Notes under the pieces: generated by a model
The model's input: the letters and a program-made list of their open reading frames with translations, nothing else
What the model was told of the DNA's origin: nothing
The model's database searches: none
Part shown: one piece after another, positions 8,407 to 16,667 of the stretch
How the letters are laid out: each line of letters begins with the position of its first letter
How positions within the stretch are numbered: the first letter of the stretch is position 1
Translations under genes and position numbers: made by a program
Assembly (NCBI GenBank): GCA_902789245.1
Contig: CADAND010000001.1
Span: forward strand, 228,272-292,271
Length of the DNA stretch: 64,000 nt
Origin: an uncultured Bacteroidia bacterium
GTDB taxonomy: Bacteria; Bacteroidota; Bacteroidia; Bacteroidales; UBA932
Direction of reading: 5' to 3'

Positions 8407-9240
8407 ATGAAAAAGATTTTATTCGCCCTCGTGGCCCTGCTCCCTCTTCTCGTCTCCTGTGGCAAGGAAGACAGGGGCGACAATTCCTTCAAAGATCCTC
8501 ACTTCCTTCCATACGCCGGCAAGCTCATCATGAACAGCTACGTCCCGGCCGCCAGCTCCGTGACCAAGGCTACCGACCAGGTCGGCATCCTCGAGTCCAT
8601 CGAGTTCACCGAGAGCGGTCTCTACGTGGTCGGTACCCTGGTGGACGGCAAGCTGGAGTTCCTTACCGGCAGCTACCAGGTCAACGGCGATACCTACGAC
8701 CTCGACGGTTTCGGTACGGTCAAGCTCACCGTGACCCGCGCCAGCCTGACCGGCGTGATCATCCGTTACCTCAGCGGCCTCATCGAGACCCTCACCGCGG
8801 AGTTCATGCACGCCACCGGCACCAACGTCGCCTACCGCGGCTGGACGATCGACAGGACCCGCGTCACCATCAACGGCTTCCACACCCCGGCCAGCGCCGA
8901 CTTCAAGGGCTGCAACTTCGAGGAGATGGCCAAGTTCCTCAATGACAATGGCCACAAGGGCAGCCTCCTGCCTCCCGGCAGCCTGAAGTCCGTGTCCATC
9001 ACCGGCACCAACTCGATCATCTTCGCCTATTCCGACGGCACGGCCGACGTCGCTGAGTACAGCTTCAGCGGCTCGAACATCAACTTCTCCTGGCAGAGCG
9101 GCAGCCGCCTCATGGAGGTCGAGAACGGCAAGGCCACCATCGATTATCTCGACGGCAAGTGCATCCTGAAGATCGAGGCCGCCTTGAAGGGCTCCACCAC
9201 CTCCGGCGTCGTCACCTTCGTCCTCTCCCCGATGGACTAA
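8407..9240 (+). CDS. hypothetical lipoprotein
   Basis: A 277-residue protein with a lipoprotein signal ending LLVSC (lipidated C18), followed by GKEDRGDN, an acidic stretch suggesting sorting to the outer membrane. The mature part is rich in Thr, Gly and Ser strands and has no catalytic motif I recognise. It lies directly behind the barrel protein gene with an 11-bp gap and ends before a GTCAT-type terminator. Confidence 0.7.
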   Translation: MKKILFALVALLPLLVSCGKEDRGDNSFKDPHFLPYAGKLIMNSYVPAASSVTKATDQVGILESIEFTESGLYVVGTLVDGKLEFLTGSYQVNGDTYDLDGFGTVKLTVTRASLTGVIIRYLSGLIETLTAEFMHATGTNVAYRGWTIDRTRVTINGFHTPASADFKGCNFEEMAKFLNDNGHKGSLLPPGSLKSVSITGTNSIIFAYSDGTADVAEYSFSGSNINFSWQSGSRLMEVENGKATIDYLDGKCILKIEAALKGSTTSGVVTFVLSPMD

Positions 9241-9294
9241 TTCCTCCCAGCCCCTCCCTGCCCTCCCGGCTTGCCTTCCCCCGCGGGCGGCCAG

Positions 9295-9331
9295 AAATTA
9301 TTTTTCGTGCAGTTGCTCGAAAAACCAATTT
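9295..9331. repeat. AAATTATTTTTCG palindrome, intergenic copy
   Basis: A 37-bp imperfect palindrome (TTTTTCG ... CGAAAAA arms). The reverse complement of 21773-21809 inside rfbD matches it at all but one position. Similarity continues to about 9383 (AACGCC...GCACG...CAAGCCT), so the whole element is about 80 bp. Confidence 0.8.
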
Positions 9332-9390
9332 CTGCTCCGCCCTCCGCAACGCCAACGCACGGCAAGCCTCGTTAGCAACAGTCAGTTAAC

Positions 9391-9428
9391 GTCATTCGCC
9401 GGCTCCGACCGGCGAATCTCGTTTTTTT
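9391..9428 (+). terminator. GTCAT-type hairpin acting as terminator
   Basis: ATTCGCCGG (9394-9402), loop CTCCGA, then CCGGCGAAT (9409-9417), CTCG and seven Ts. It closes the barrel-lipoprotein operon. The GTCAT...ATCTC flanks place it in the same repeat family as 5076 and 21041. Confidence 0.75.
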
Positions 9429-9430
9429 GC

Positions 9431-9539
9431 TGTGAGCCGTAACTGATTAATAGACAGTGAATTATACAATTATACTCCCCCGAAAACTGGGGGAGTATAA
9501 TTATGTAACAACCTAATACATAGCCACTTACCGCTCACA
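9431..9539. repeat. 109-bp dyad element, copy 1
   Basis: TGTGAGC at 9431-9437 and GCTCACA at 9533-9539 bound an element of exactly 109 bp. A perfect 14-bp stem at its centre (9468-9481 with 9489-9502, loop 7) contains TATACTCCCCC/GGGGGAGTATA. The element centre and hairpin centre coincide at 9485. It lies in a convergent intergenic space. Confidence 0.88.
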
Positions 9540-10636
9540 AGCAGGCAGGTGAGTCGGGGCGGTTGGGGTGGGGGATGAAGGATTATTCTTCGTCCGGGAG
9601 AGTAGGGGCGGCGTTGGGGTTGATGTACGGATCGGCGTCGTTGCGGACGACCGTCGTCTCCAGCAGCAGGGTGTCCCGTTCGGTCGGACCGAGCTCGAAC
9701 CCCGGCCTTCAGGTGGAACGTCAGTTTCTCCTCGATTTCTTTCTGGAAGTCAGCCGGCTTCTTCGGGCTGCTGAGCTGCCCGTCGCCGGGCACGAGACGG
9801 ATCGCCGCGGCGCCCTTGATGCAGCTGTACAACAGGAACGGGCCGATCTCGCGGCGGATCTCCAGCGCGGTGGTCAGCGGGATGCGGTCCACCCGCAGCT
9901 GCGGCAGATCCACCAGCCGCTCGGACCCCGGCGCGTCGCCCTTCCTGTCGTTCGCCGAAGCCCCCGGCGTCATTCCGGGCTCGACCCGGAACCTCTTATA
10001 ATCAATCCAATCCAGCGCATCCACCAGCGTCAGCGCCGTGTCGAACTCGTCCGGATGCACCTCCTCGCCCCAGCCGCACAGGCAGAAATCCATCGGCGAC
10101 GACTCGCCGATCTCCAGAATCTCCACATCGCCGCAGGCGGCGTGCGGCGTCCCCGCGGGGATGAGCAGGCACTGCCCCGCGTGCGGCGCCACGGCGTTTA
10201 ATACTTCTTCGATGCTGTTATCCAGGCACTTGGCGTACACCTCCGCGGCGTCGGTGTCGCGCCGGAAGCCCACCAGCAGGCGGGCGTCCGCCCCGGCGCG
10301 CAGCACGTACCACACTTTTTCCTTCCCCAGGAAATCATAGCGCTGGGCGGCCGTCTCGTCGTCCGGGTGCACCCGGAGCGGCATCCGGCCGTGCACGCGC
10401 AGATGCCGCACGCACACCGGGAACTGCCGGCCGTAATACTCATATACATTATCCCCGACCACGCGGTCGAGGTACGTGTCCATCACCTCGGCGAGGCTGT
10501 TGCCCGCCAGCCAGCCCTCGCGGACCAGCGAATCGCGATAGCCCAGGTCGGCGAGCTTGAATTCCTCGCTGCCCCAGGGATAGTCGTCCTGCAGCGTGCA
10601 GAACTTGAACGGATATAATTTCTTCTCTTCTTCCAT
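9470..10636 (-). CDS. manA: class I mannose-6-phosphate isomerase, apparent C-terminal frameshift
   Basis: A cupin-type phosphomannose isomerase interconverting fructose-6-phosphate and mannose-6-phosphate. Metal and active-site motifs are visible (RVHPDDETA, LIPAGTPHA, and DVEILEIGE). The open frame runs to 9470, but from about residue 320 it becomes Arg/Pro-rich and crosses the 109-bp repeat. Dropping one G of the GGGG read at 9700-9703 restores a plausible ending (GPTERDTLLLETTVV...LPDEE) that stops at 9583, so a frameshift or sequencing error is likely. Residues about 215-240 (PGMTPGASANDRKG...) are encoded by a GTCAT-type palindrome. ATG 10636 is chosen because the upstream TTG lies inside the -7 box. 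Confidence 0.8.
   Translation of the reverse strand: MEEEKKLYPFKFCTLQDDYPWGSEEFKLADLGYRDSLVREGWLAGNSLAEVMDTYLDRVVGDNVYEYYGRQFPVCVRHLRVHGRMPLRVHPDDETAAQRYDFLGKEKVWYVLRAGADARLLVGFRRDTDAAEVYAKCLDNSIEEVLNAVAPHAGQCLLIPAGTPHAACGDVEILEIGESSPMDFCLCGWGEEVHPDEFDTALTLVDALDWIDYKRFRVEPGMTPGASANDRKGDAPGSERLVDLPQLRVDRIPLTTALEIRREIGPFLLYSCIKGAAAIRLVPGDGQLSSPKKPADFQKEIEEKLTFHLKAGVRARSDRTGHPAAGDDGRPQRRRSVHQPQRRPYSPGRRIILHPPPQPPRLTCLLVSGKWLCIRLLHNYTPPVFGGV
9970..9995. repeat. GTCAT-type palindrome inside the manA frame
   Basis: TTCCGGG (9973-9979), loop CTCGA, then CCCGGAA (9985-9991), preceded by GTCA. It lies within the coding frame and is translated into PGMTPG-type sequence between the conserved halves of the isomerase. 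Confidence 0.65.
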
Positions 10637-10642
10637 ACGCTG

Positions 10643-10669
10643 CAAAGTTACGAAAAAAGCTTATCTTTG
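10643..10669. promoter_or_regulatory. back-to-back -7 boxes for manA and the sulfhydrylase gene
   Basis: On the minus strand TAACTTTG covers 10643-10650. On the plus strand TATCTTTG covers 10662-10669. The minus box ends 7 bp before ATG 10636, so the manA transcript may begin at or next to its start codon. The plus box lies 24 bp before the ATG of the downstream gene. Confidence 0.55.
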
Positions 10670-10693
10670 CATTTACGGTTAGTAATTTAGCAA

Positions 10694-11983
10694 ATGAAAC
10701 AGAAGCTTCACCCCTCCACCCTCTGCGTCCAGGCCGGCTATGAGCCCGCCAACGGCGAACCTCGGCAGATGCCGATCATCCAGAGTACGACCTTCAAATA
10801 CACCACCTCCGACGAGATGGGCCGCCTCTTCGACCTCGAAGCGTCCGGCTACTTCTACACCCGCCTCCAGAACCCGACCAACGACCGGGTAGCGGCGCGT
10901 CTGGCGGCGCTCGAAGGCGGCGTGGCGGGCATGCTGACCTCCTCCGGCCAGGCGGCCAACTTCTTCGCCTGCTTCAACATCTGCGAGGCCGGCGACCACA
11001 TGATCACCACCTCCGCCATCTACGGCGGCACCTACAACCTCTTCGGCGTCACCTTCCCGAAGATGGGCATCGAAGTCACCTTCATTGACCAGAACGCCTC
11101 CGACGAGGAGATCGAGGCGGCCTTCCGGCCCAACACCAAGCTCCTCTTCGGCGAGACGCTCACCAACCCCGGCGTGCGCGTGCTCGACATCGAGCGCATG
11201 GCGCGCATCGCCCACAAGCACGGCGTGCCCCTCATCGTGGACAACACCTTCCCGACGCCGGTGCACCTCCGCCCGATCGAGTGGGGCGCCGACATCGTCA
11301 CCCACTCCACCACCAAGTACCTCGACGGCCACGGCACCACGGTCGGCGGCGCCATCATCGACAGCGGCAACTTCGACTGGGAGGCGCACGCGGAGAAATT
11401 CCCCGGCCTGACGACCCCGGACGAGTCCTACCACGGCCTCACCTATACGAAGAAATTCGGCAAGCTGGCCTACATCACCAAGGCCACCAGCCAGCTGATG
11501 CGCGACCTCGGTTCCATCCAGAGCCCGCAGAACGCCTTCTACTTGAACCTCGGCATCCAGACCCTCGCCGTCCGCGTGAAGCACATCTGCGAGAGCGCCC
11601 GGCAGGTCGCGGAATTCCTCCACGGACATCCGTCCGTGAAATGGATCCAGTACCCCGGTCTCCCGTCCGATCCCGACTACGCCCTCGCGCAGAAATACAT
11701 GCCTGACGGCACCTGCGGCGTGATGGCGCTCGGCCTCAAGGGCGGCCGCGACGCCGCGATCCGCTTCATGGACTCCCTGCGGCTGGTCACCATCGAGACC
11801 CACGTCGCCGACTGCTACACCTGCATCCTGCACCCGGCCTCTCACACCCACCGCCAGCTCTCCGACGCCCAGCTCCACGAAGCCGGCATCGACCCCGATC
11901 TCATGCGCCTGAGCATCGGCCTGGAGGACCCCCGGGACATCATCGAGGATCTCAAGCAGGCCCTCGCCGCCGCCGGGCTCTAG
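10694..11983 (+). CDS. metY: O-acetylhomoserine sulfhydrylase (PLP)
   Basis: A 429-residue enzyme of the Cys/Met-metabolism PLP family. The PLP lysine is K208 in HSTTKYLDGHG. YxR (YTRLQNPT) and SSGQAA motifs for cofactor binding are present. The length and the N-terminus (LHPSTLCVQAGYEP) fit O-acetylhomoserine aminocarboxypropyltransferases, which make homocysteine from O-acetylhomoserine and sulfide, rather than the shorter cystathionine gamma-synthases. The gene stands alone and ends in a long repeat-rich gap. Confidence 0.9.
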   Translation: MKQKLHPSTLCVQAGYEPANGEPRQMPIIQSTTFKYTTSDEMGRLFDLEASGYFYTRLQNPTNDRVAARLAALEGGVAGMLTSSGQAANFFACFNICEAGDHMITTSAIYGGTYNLFGVTFPKMGIEVTFIDQNASDEEIEAAFRPNTKLLFGETLTNPGVRVLDIERMARIAHKHGVPLIVDNTFPTPVHLRPIEWGADIVTHSTTKYLDGHGTTVGGAIIDSGNFDWEAHAEKFPGLTTPDESYHGLTYTKKFGKLAYITKATSQLMRDLGSIQSPQNAFYLNLGIQTLAVRVKHICESARQVAEFLHGHPSVKWIQYPGLPSDPDYALAQKYMPDGTCGVMALGLKGGRDAAIRFMDSLRLVTIETHVADCYTCILHPASHTHRQLSDAQLHEAGIDPDLMRLSIGLEDPRDIIEDLKQALAAAGL

Positions 11984-12022
11984 TCCCTCTGCCAGCCAAC
12001 TCCCACAGACCCTTCCGTTTGC

Positions 12023-12131
12023 TGTGAGCTGTAAATAATGGATTGATAATTATTTGTCGATTTATACTCCCCCAAAATCCGGGGGAGTATAAATTTATAA
12101 TCACCTAACCAACAGCCACTTCCAGCTCACA
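12023..12131. repeat. 109-bp dyad element, copy 2
   Basis: TGTGAGC at 12023 and GCTCACA ending at 12131 give 109 bp. The 14-bp stem with 7-nt loop is centred at 12077, the exact element midpoint. Its right arm read in reverse (TGTGAGCTGGAAGTGGCTG) equals the left arm of copy 3. Confidence 0.88.
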
Positions 12132-12179
12132 GAATTCCATTGTTGTTGGGGCGTTCGCTGTCTCCCGGAATACCCTGCA

Positions 12180-12275
12180 GACCGCAAGTAACGGTACAAA
12201 TCTTCTTCGACCGTAACTTGCAAAATCGGCCTTTTTTGCAAGTAGCGGTACATTTTTCAGACCGTTACTCGCACT
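12180..12275. repeat. two tandem GCAAGTAACGGT hairpins
   Basis: GCAAGTAACGGTAC pairs with GACCGTAACTTGC, and the following GCAAGTAGCGGTAC pairs with GACCGTTACTCGC. The two hairpins stand side by side with related sequences and similar loops. The arrangement resembles the 298-450 array but is a different sequence family. Confidence 0.65.
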
Positions 12276-12317
12276 CGGATAGGGGATAGAGGTGGTAGTT
12301 TCCCTGGTCTGGGCTGT

Positions 12318-12744
12318 CGCCGCCTCCCATTACGGTAGTCGGCGGTTCCAGCGGGTGATCAATGTGCTGGTCGTCCAACTATTTGAATTGGTAGTGCTTG
12401 GGGGCACCGCCGCCTCCCATTACGGTGGTCGGCGTCTGCAAGGCGGGCGGTTCGGAGAGCTCTGATGGCTCTCCGACTCGCCCGCTTGCTGCCCGGTCCA
12501 GCGGGCAGGAAAGGAAGAAATGTGCTTCTCGGCAACCTCTAGGTACGATTCCGACCCGAACGGACCCAGGCAACAGGCGTGGCGTCGCGAGCCGCTCCGA
12601 CGAGCTCAGCGACGCCCCGTAGCCTGTACGCGCCGAGCTTCGTAATGCGAGGCGCGGGTGCCCCTAATTACAGAGACTCGCCCTGCCTACTCCAGTAGCA
12701 TACCTCTCCCGGCGCGAGCCGCCGACTACCGTAATGGGAGGCGG
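12318..12744. repeat. three copies of a CGCCTCCCATTACGG motif around a hairpin-rich core
   Basis: The motif is at 12318-12345 and 12408-12434 in direct orientation and at 12719-12744 inverted. The last two bracket about 280 bp with strong potential hairpins, including CGGAGAGC/GCTCTCCG, CTGCCC/GGGCAG, GGCGTCGC/GCGACGCC and CGCGCC/GGCGCG. No credible ORF is seen. It could be a structured RNA or nested mobile palindromes. Confidence 0.6.
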
Positions 12745-12799
12745 TGAGCGCCCAACCCCGCGACAATTCGGTGTCGGATGATGGCGTGCCCGTTTTTGT

Positions 12800-12908
12800 T
12801 GTGAGCTGGAAGTGGCTGGGTATGTGGATTTTATGACTTTATACTCCCCCTGAAAATGAGGTAGTATAAATCAGCAAGCAATTATCTATTAATTACTTAT
12901 AGCTCACA
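12800..12908. repeat. 109-bp dyad element, copy 3 (degraded hairpin)
   Basis: TGTGAGC at 12800 and GCTCACA ending at 12908 give 109 bp. The central stem is weaker (TATACTCCCCC against GAGGTAGTATA), but its midpoint, 12854, is still the element midpoint. It sits 29 bp from the end of the permease gene. Confidence 0.8.
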
Positions 12909-12937
12909 GCGAAACGTGAGGGAGGGTAGGAGGGTGG

Positions 12938-14203
12938 TTAGCGCAGGGTGGAGGTGGCGCTGGAGGTGGGTTGCGTGCTGCAGGGGCGGGGGGCGGCGAG
13001 CAGGGAGACTGCGAAGCCGACGGCGGCGACACCGAGGGCGGTCCAGAGGATGTCGGCGGGCTGGAGGACGACGGGGTAGGCCTGGAGGAAGAAGCCGCCG
13101 GGCATCTTGACGAGGCCGAAGTGCTGCTGCACGAGGGTGAGTGCCACGCCGACGAGGAGCCCGGCGGCGAGCCCGATCAGGGAGACCAGCCAACCCTCCC
13201 AGACAAAGATCCGTCGAACGAGGCGGTCGTTGGCGCCGAGGGCCCGCAGCGTCTCCATGTCGCCGCGCTTGGAGATGGACAACATCGACAGGGAGCCGAA
13301 GATGTTCGACGCGATAATTATCACTACAAACAACAATATCAAATAGATAGCCAGCTTCTCGTAGCGCATCATCTTGTACAGAGCCGGCTGCTGCTGGACC
13401 CTATCTTGCACCAAGAAGTCCGGGCCTAACAGCTCCTGCAGTTCCCGCAGGAACTTCTGCCCCGCCCGGTTGGCGGAGCCGGAACCCCGGCCGGCAGCAG
13501 TCGAAGCCAGCCGCAGCTCGATCCCGGAGACTTCGTCGGTCAAGCCCAGCAGATGTTGCATCTGATCGATGGGGACAACGATCAGTTCCTCGTCGGTGGT
13601 GGCGTTGACGCTCAGCAGGGCGGCAGGGTGGAGCTTCACGCTGCCGAGGGCCGCCGCCGGCCCGGCCAGCGGGATACGTGCGCCCCGCCGCGGATAATAC
13701 AAGGTAAGCGGATCGACAAAATGGGGGCGAATCCCCATTTCACGCGCCAGCGCGACACCGATTGCCGCCTGCGGCAGCGACCCGTCATGCAGCGCGAAGA
13801 TGCCCTCCACGACGTGGTCCGCGAGCCGCGACTCCGCCTCGTACACCGCATCGACGCCCTTCGCGCGGGCCAGCTGCTGCCGTCCACCGTAGGCGACGAA
13901 CACCTGCTCCTCGACCACGCTGCAGATCTGCTCCACGCGCGGATCCTCCAGCAGCGCGTCGAACGCCGGCCCGGACGGGACGAAGAACTTCCCGGTCGCG
14001 GGCGTCACGAGCACGTCCGGCGACAGGTCGGAGAGGCTCTGCTCGATGACGCGGTCAAAGCCGTTATAGACCGAGAGAATGAGAATGAGTGCGGCCGTGC
14101 CGACGGCCATCCCGATGGCACTCAGCGTCGAAATCGCGTGGATCACGCCCAGCGACTTCCGGGCCACCAGGTACCGCCGCGCGATATACAGCTCGGGCCG
14201 CAT
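12938..14203 (-). CDS. FtsX/LolE-family ABC transporter permease
   Basis: A 421-residue permease with the FtsX/MacB layout: one membrane segment at about 22-46, a large periplasmic domain, then three segments in the C-terminal third (YLILLFVVIIIASNIFG, LVSLIGLAAGLLVGVAL, ALGVAAVGFAVSLLAA). This is the LolC/LolE topology used to release lipoproteins from the inner membrane. No ATPase gene lies nearby. It is the last gene of the tyrS-rbfA operon (9-bp gap). The extreme C-terminus (about 15 residues, Thr/Ser-rich) is unlike typical relatives. Confidence 0.83.
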   Translation of the reverse strand: MRPELYIARRYLVARKSLGVIHAISTLSAIGMAVGTAALILILSVYNGFDRVIEQSLSDLSPDVLVTPATGKFFVPSGPAFDALLEDPRVEQICSVVEEQVFVAYGGRQQLARAKGVDAVYEAESRLADHVVEGIFALHDGSLPQAAIGVALAREMGIRPHFVDPLTLYYPRRGARIPLAGPAAALGSVKLHPAALLSVNATTDEELIVVPIDQMQHLLGLTDEVSGIELRLASTAAGRGSGSANRAGQKFLRELQELLGPDFLVQDRVQQQPALYKMMRYEKLAIYLILLFVVIIIASNIFGSLSMLSISKRGDMETLRALGANDRLVRRIFVWEGWLVSLIGLAAGLLVGVALTLVQQHFGLVKMPGGFFLQAYPVVLQPADILWTALGVAAVGFAVSLLAAPRPCSTQPTSSATSTLR

Positions 14204-14212
14204 AGGGGAGAA

Positions 14213-14560
14213 TTATTTCTTTAGGAGCTCCTCGATGTGCTCCGCGTAGTCCAGGGTCGTGTCCAGGTGGAAATCGATCTCCGGCACGATGCGCAGCTGG
14301 GAGCCGACCCGGCGGCCCAGCTCGCCGCGAAGGCTGCGCTTCTCCTCCTCGAGGAGGGCCATCACCTGCGGCGCGCGGTCGGAGGGGAAAATGCTCACGA
14401 AGGCCTTCGCGATGCTCAGGTCCGGGCTGATGCGCACCTCGCTCACCGTCACCATCGCCCCGCCGAAGGCGGCCATGCCCCGGTTCCGGATGATCTCGGA
14501 GAGATCGCGCTGCACCTCGCGCGCGACCTTCAACTGTCTGGTACTGGCTGGTTTATCCAT
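14213..14560 (-). CDS. rbfA: 30S ribosome-binding factor A
   Basis: A 115-residue RbfA with the KH-like fold. It starts [19 protein letters not shown], then [23 protein letters not shown], then [31 protein letters not shown], the family signature at the C-terminus. It binds the 30S subunit and assists 16S rRNA 5'-end maturation. Its start overlaps the end of tyrS by 8 bp. Confidence 0.93.
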   Translation of the reverse strand: MDKPASTRQLKVAREVQRDLSEIIRNRGMAAFGGAMVTVSEVRISPDLSIAKAFVSIFPSDRAPQVMALLEEEKRSLRGELGRRVGSQLRIVPEIDFHLDTTLDYAEHIEELLKK

Positions 14561-15854
14561 TTACCTTGATGATAAAGTAATCCTTCTTGCCCTTCTGCGC
14601 CAGGATGTACTTCCCGTCGATGATATCGGCCTCGGACAGCTGATAATTGATGTCCGTGACCTTGTCCTTGTTGAGGCTGAAGCCGTTCTGCTGAATCATC
14701 TTGCGCGCCTCGCCCTTCGAAGGGAAGATCTGCGTATTGACGGCCAGCGCGTCGAGGATGCCGAGCGGCAGCTCGCTGCGCTGGACCTCGAAGGTCGGCA
14801 CGCCGTCGAAGACGGCCAGGAAGGTCCGCTCGTCCAGCGCGCGCAGGTCCTCGGAAGTGGACTTGCCGAAGAGCATCTGCGACGCCCGCACGGCGTTGTC
14901 GTACTCCGCCTGCCCGTGCACCATGACGGTGACCTCGCGGGCCAGCAGACGCTGCAGCTCGCGGCGCTCGGGCGCCTCGCGGTGCGCCGCGATCGCCGCC
15001 TCGATCGTAGCACGGTCCAGCATCGTGAAGATCTTGATGAAGCGCTCCGCGTCCTCGTCGCTGACGTTCAGCCAGAACTGGTAGAACTGGTACGGGGAAG
15101 TGCGCTCCGGATCAAGCCAGACGTTGCCCTTCTCGGTCTTGCCGAACTTCGTGCCGTCCGCCTTGCGGATCAGCGGGCAGGTCAGCGCGAAGGCCTCGCC
15201 GCCGTCCATGCGGCGGATGAGCTCCGTGCCCGTGGTGATGTTGCCCCACTGGTCGGAGCCGCCCAGCTGCAGGATGCAGCCGCGGTTCTTCCAGAGCCAG
15301 TAGAAATCATAGCCCTGCATCAGCTGGTAGCTGAATTCAGTAAAGGACATACCCTCGGAAGAATCGCGCGAAAGGCGCTTCTTCACGGAGTCCTTCGCCA
15401 TCATATAATTGACGGTGATGTGCTTGCCGATGTCGCGGATGAAGTTGATGAAGGTGTAGTCCTTCATCCAGTCGTAGTTGTTCACGAGCTCCGCCTTGTT
15501 GGGGGCGTCGGAGTCGAAATCGAGGAAATGCGCCAGCTGCGCCTTGATGCCCGCCACGTTGTGGGCGAGCGTCTCCTCGTCGAGGAGATTGCGCTCCTGG
15601 CTCTTCATCGACGGGTCGCCGACCATGCCGGTGGCGCCGCCGATCAGCGCGAACGGCTTGTGGCCGCAGTTCTGGAAATGCTTCAGGATCATCACGCTCA
15701 CCAGGTGGCCGATGTGCAGGGAGTCCGCCGTCGGGTCAATCCCGACGTACGCCGCCTGCGGGCCTTCCATCAATTTCTCTTCCGTTCCCGGCATGATATC
15801 CTGGATCATGCCGCGCCATTTCAGCTCTTCTACAAAATTCTTCATCGATTGCAT
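14553..15854 (-). CDS. tyrS: tyrosyl-tRNA synthetase
   Basis: A 433-residue class I aminoacyl-tRNA synthetase charging tRNA-Tyr. The HIGH-type motif is [12 protein letters not shown], tyrosine-binding residues occur in YDFYWLW and [12 protein letters not shown], and the KMSKS-type loop reads KFGKT. A C-terminal S4-like domain covers about 360-433. The start could also be the Met at 15845 ([12 protein letters not shown]). It heads an operon with rbfA and the permease. Confidence 0.95.
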   Translation of the reverse strand: MQSMKNFVEELKWRGMIQDIMPGTEEKLMEGPQAAYVGIDPTADSLHIGHLVSVMILKHFQNCGHKPFALIGGATGMVGDPSMKSQERNLLDEETLAHNVAGIKAQLAHFLDFDSDAPNKAELVNNYDWMKDYTFINFIRDIGKHITVNYMMAKDSVKKRLSRDSSEGMSFTEFSYQLMQGYDFYWLWKNRGCILQLGGSDQWGNITTGTELIRRMDGGEAFALTCPLIRKADGTKFGKTEKGNVWLDPERTSPYQFYQFWLNVSDEDAERFIKIFTMLDRATIEAAIAAHREAPERRELQRLLAREVTVMVHGQAEYDNAVRASQMLFGKSTSEDLRALDERTFLAVFDGVPTFEVQRSELPLGILDALAVNTQIFPSKGEARKMIQQNGFSLNKDKVTDINYQLSEADIIDGKYILAQKGKKDYFIIKVNG

Positions 15855-15867
15855 ACTAAAAAGTCTG

Positions 15868-15884
15868 CAAATTTAGTAAATTTG
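15868..15884. promoter_or_regulatory. perfect palindrome formed by two divergent -7 boxes
   Basis: CAAATTTA-G-TAAATTTG contains TAAATTTG on both strands (plus 15877-15884, minus 15868-15875), matching TAnnTTTG each way. It lies between tyrS and tpiA, so polymerase occupancy for one gene should exclude the other. Confidence 0.6.
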
Positions 15885-15911
15885 CGGGTCGAAATCAATT
15901 TATCAACAAAT

Positions 15912-16667
15912 ATGAGAAAGAAAATCGTTGCAGGCAACTGGAAGATGAATACGACCAGACCTGATGGTATCGAACTGGCGAAGGCTGTGGCGGCCCGCGC
16001 CGCTGAAGTTCCGGCCGGTGTCGGCCTCATCATCGCCCCGCCTTTCACCCACCTCTGCGGCTGCGGCAAGGCCCTCGAAGGCTCCAAGGTGGAACTCTCC
16101 GCCCAGAACTGCGCCGACCACGCCAAGGGCGCCTACACCGGCGAAATCTCCGTCGACATGCTGAAGGCCGTCGGCTGCCAGTGGACCATCCTCGGCCACT
16201 CCGAGCGTCGCCAGTACTACGGCGAGACCGACGAGAAGCTCGTCGAGAAAGTGAAGCTCGCCCTCGAGGCGGGTCTCGGTGTCATCCTCTGCGTCGGCGA
16301 GAACCTCGCCGAGCGCAAGGCCGGCAAGCACCTCGCCATCTGCGCCTCCCAGACCGAGGCCGTCCTCAAGAACTTCACCGCTGAGGACATGAAGAAGATC
16401 GTCATCGCCTACGAGCCCGTCTGGGCCATCGGCACCGGCGAGACCGCCACGCCTGCCCAGGCCGAGGAGATCCACGCCCACATCCGCAAAGTCCTCGCCG
16501 GCCTCTTCAACCAGGCCGTCGCCGACGACACCACGATCCTCTACGGCGGCTCCTGCAAGCCGTCCAACGCGAAGGAGCTCTTCGCCCAGCCCGACATCGA
16601 CGGCGGCCTGATCGGCGGCGCCGCGCTCAAGGCGGACGACTTCATCCAGATTGCTCTCTCATTCTAA
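15912..16667 (+). CDS. tpiA: triose-phosphate isomerase
   Basis: A 251-residue TIM-barrel enzyme interconverting dihydroxyacetone phosphate and glyceraldehyde-3-phosphate. Catalytic residues are visible: K11 in GNWKMN, His in ILGHSERR (about 97) and Glu in AYEPVWAIGTG (about 168). The phosphate loop YGGSCKPSNA and GLIGGAALK follow. The start ATG at 15912 matches family N-termini, although the frame stays open far upstream. Its 3' end overlaps the convergent lipoprotein gene by 9 bp. Confidence 0.97.
   Translation: MRKKIVAGNWKMNTTRPDGIELAKAVAARAAEVPAGVGLIIAPPFTHLCGCGKALEGSKVELSAQNCADHAKGAYTGEISVDMLKAVGCQWTILGHSERRQYYGETDEKLVEKVKLALEAGLGVILCVGENLAERKAGKHLAICASQTEAVLKNFTAEDMKKIVIAYEPVWAIGTGETATPAQAEEIHAHIRKVLAGLFNQAVADDTTILYGGSCKPSNAKELFAQPDIDGGLIGGAALKADDFIQIALSF

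Noticed and set aside
12398-12622. Short frame inside the repeat block
   Set aside because: Arg/Ser-rich translation, no ribosome-binding context, and it spans inverted repeats; an opposite frame overlaps it equally well.
14259-16667. An 802-residue plus-strand frame covering tyrS, rbfA and tpiA
   Set aside because: Only the last 251 residues (tpiA) are real; the rest is antisense to tyrS and rbfA.
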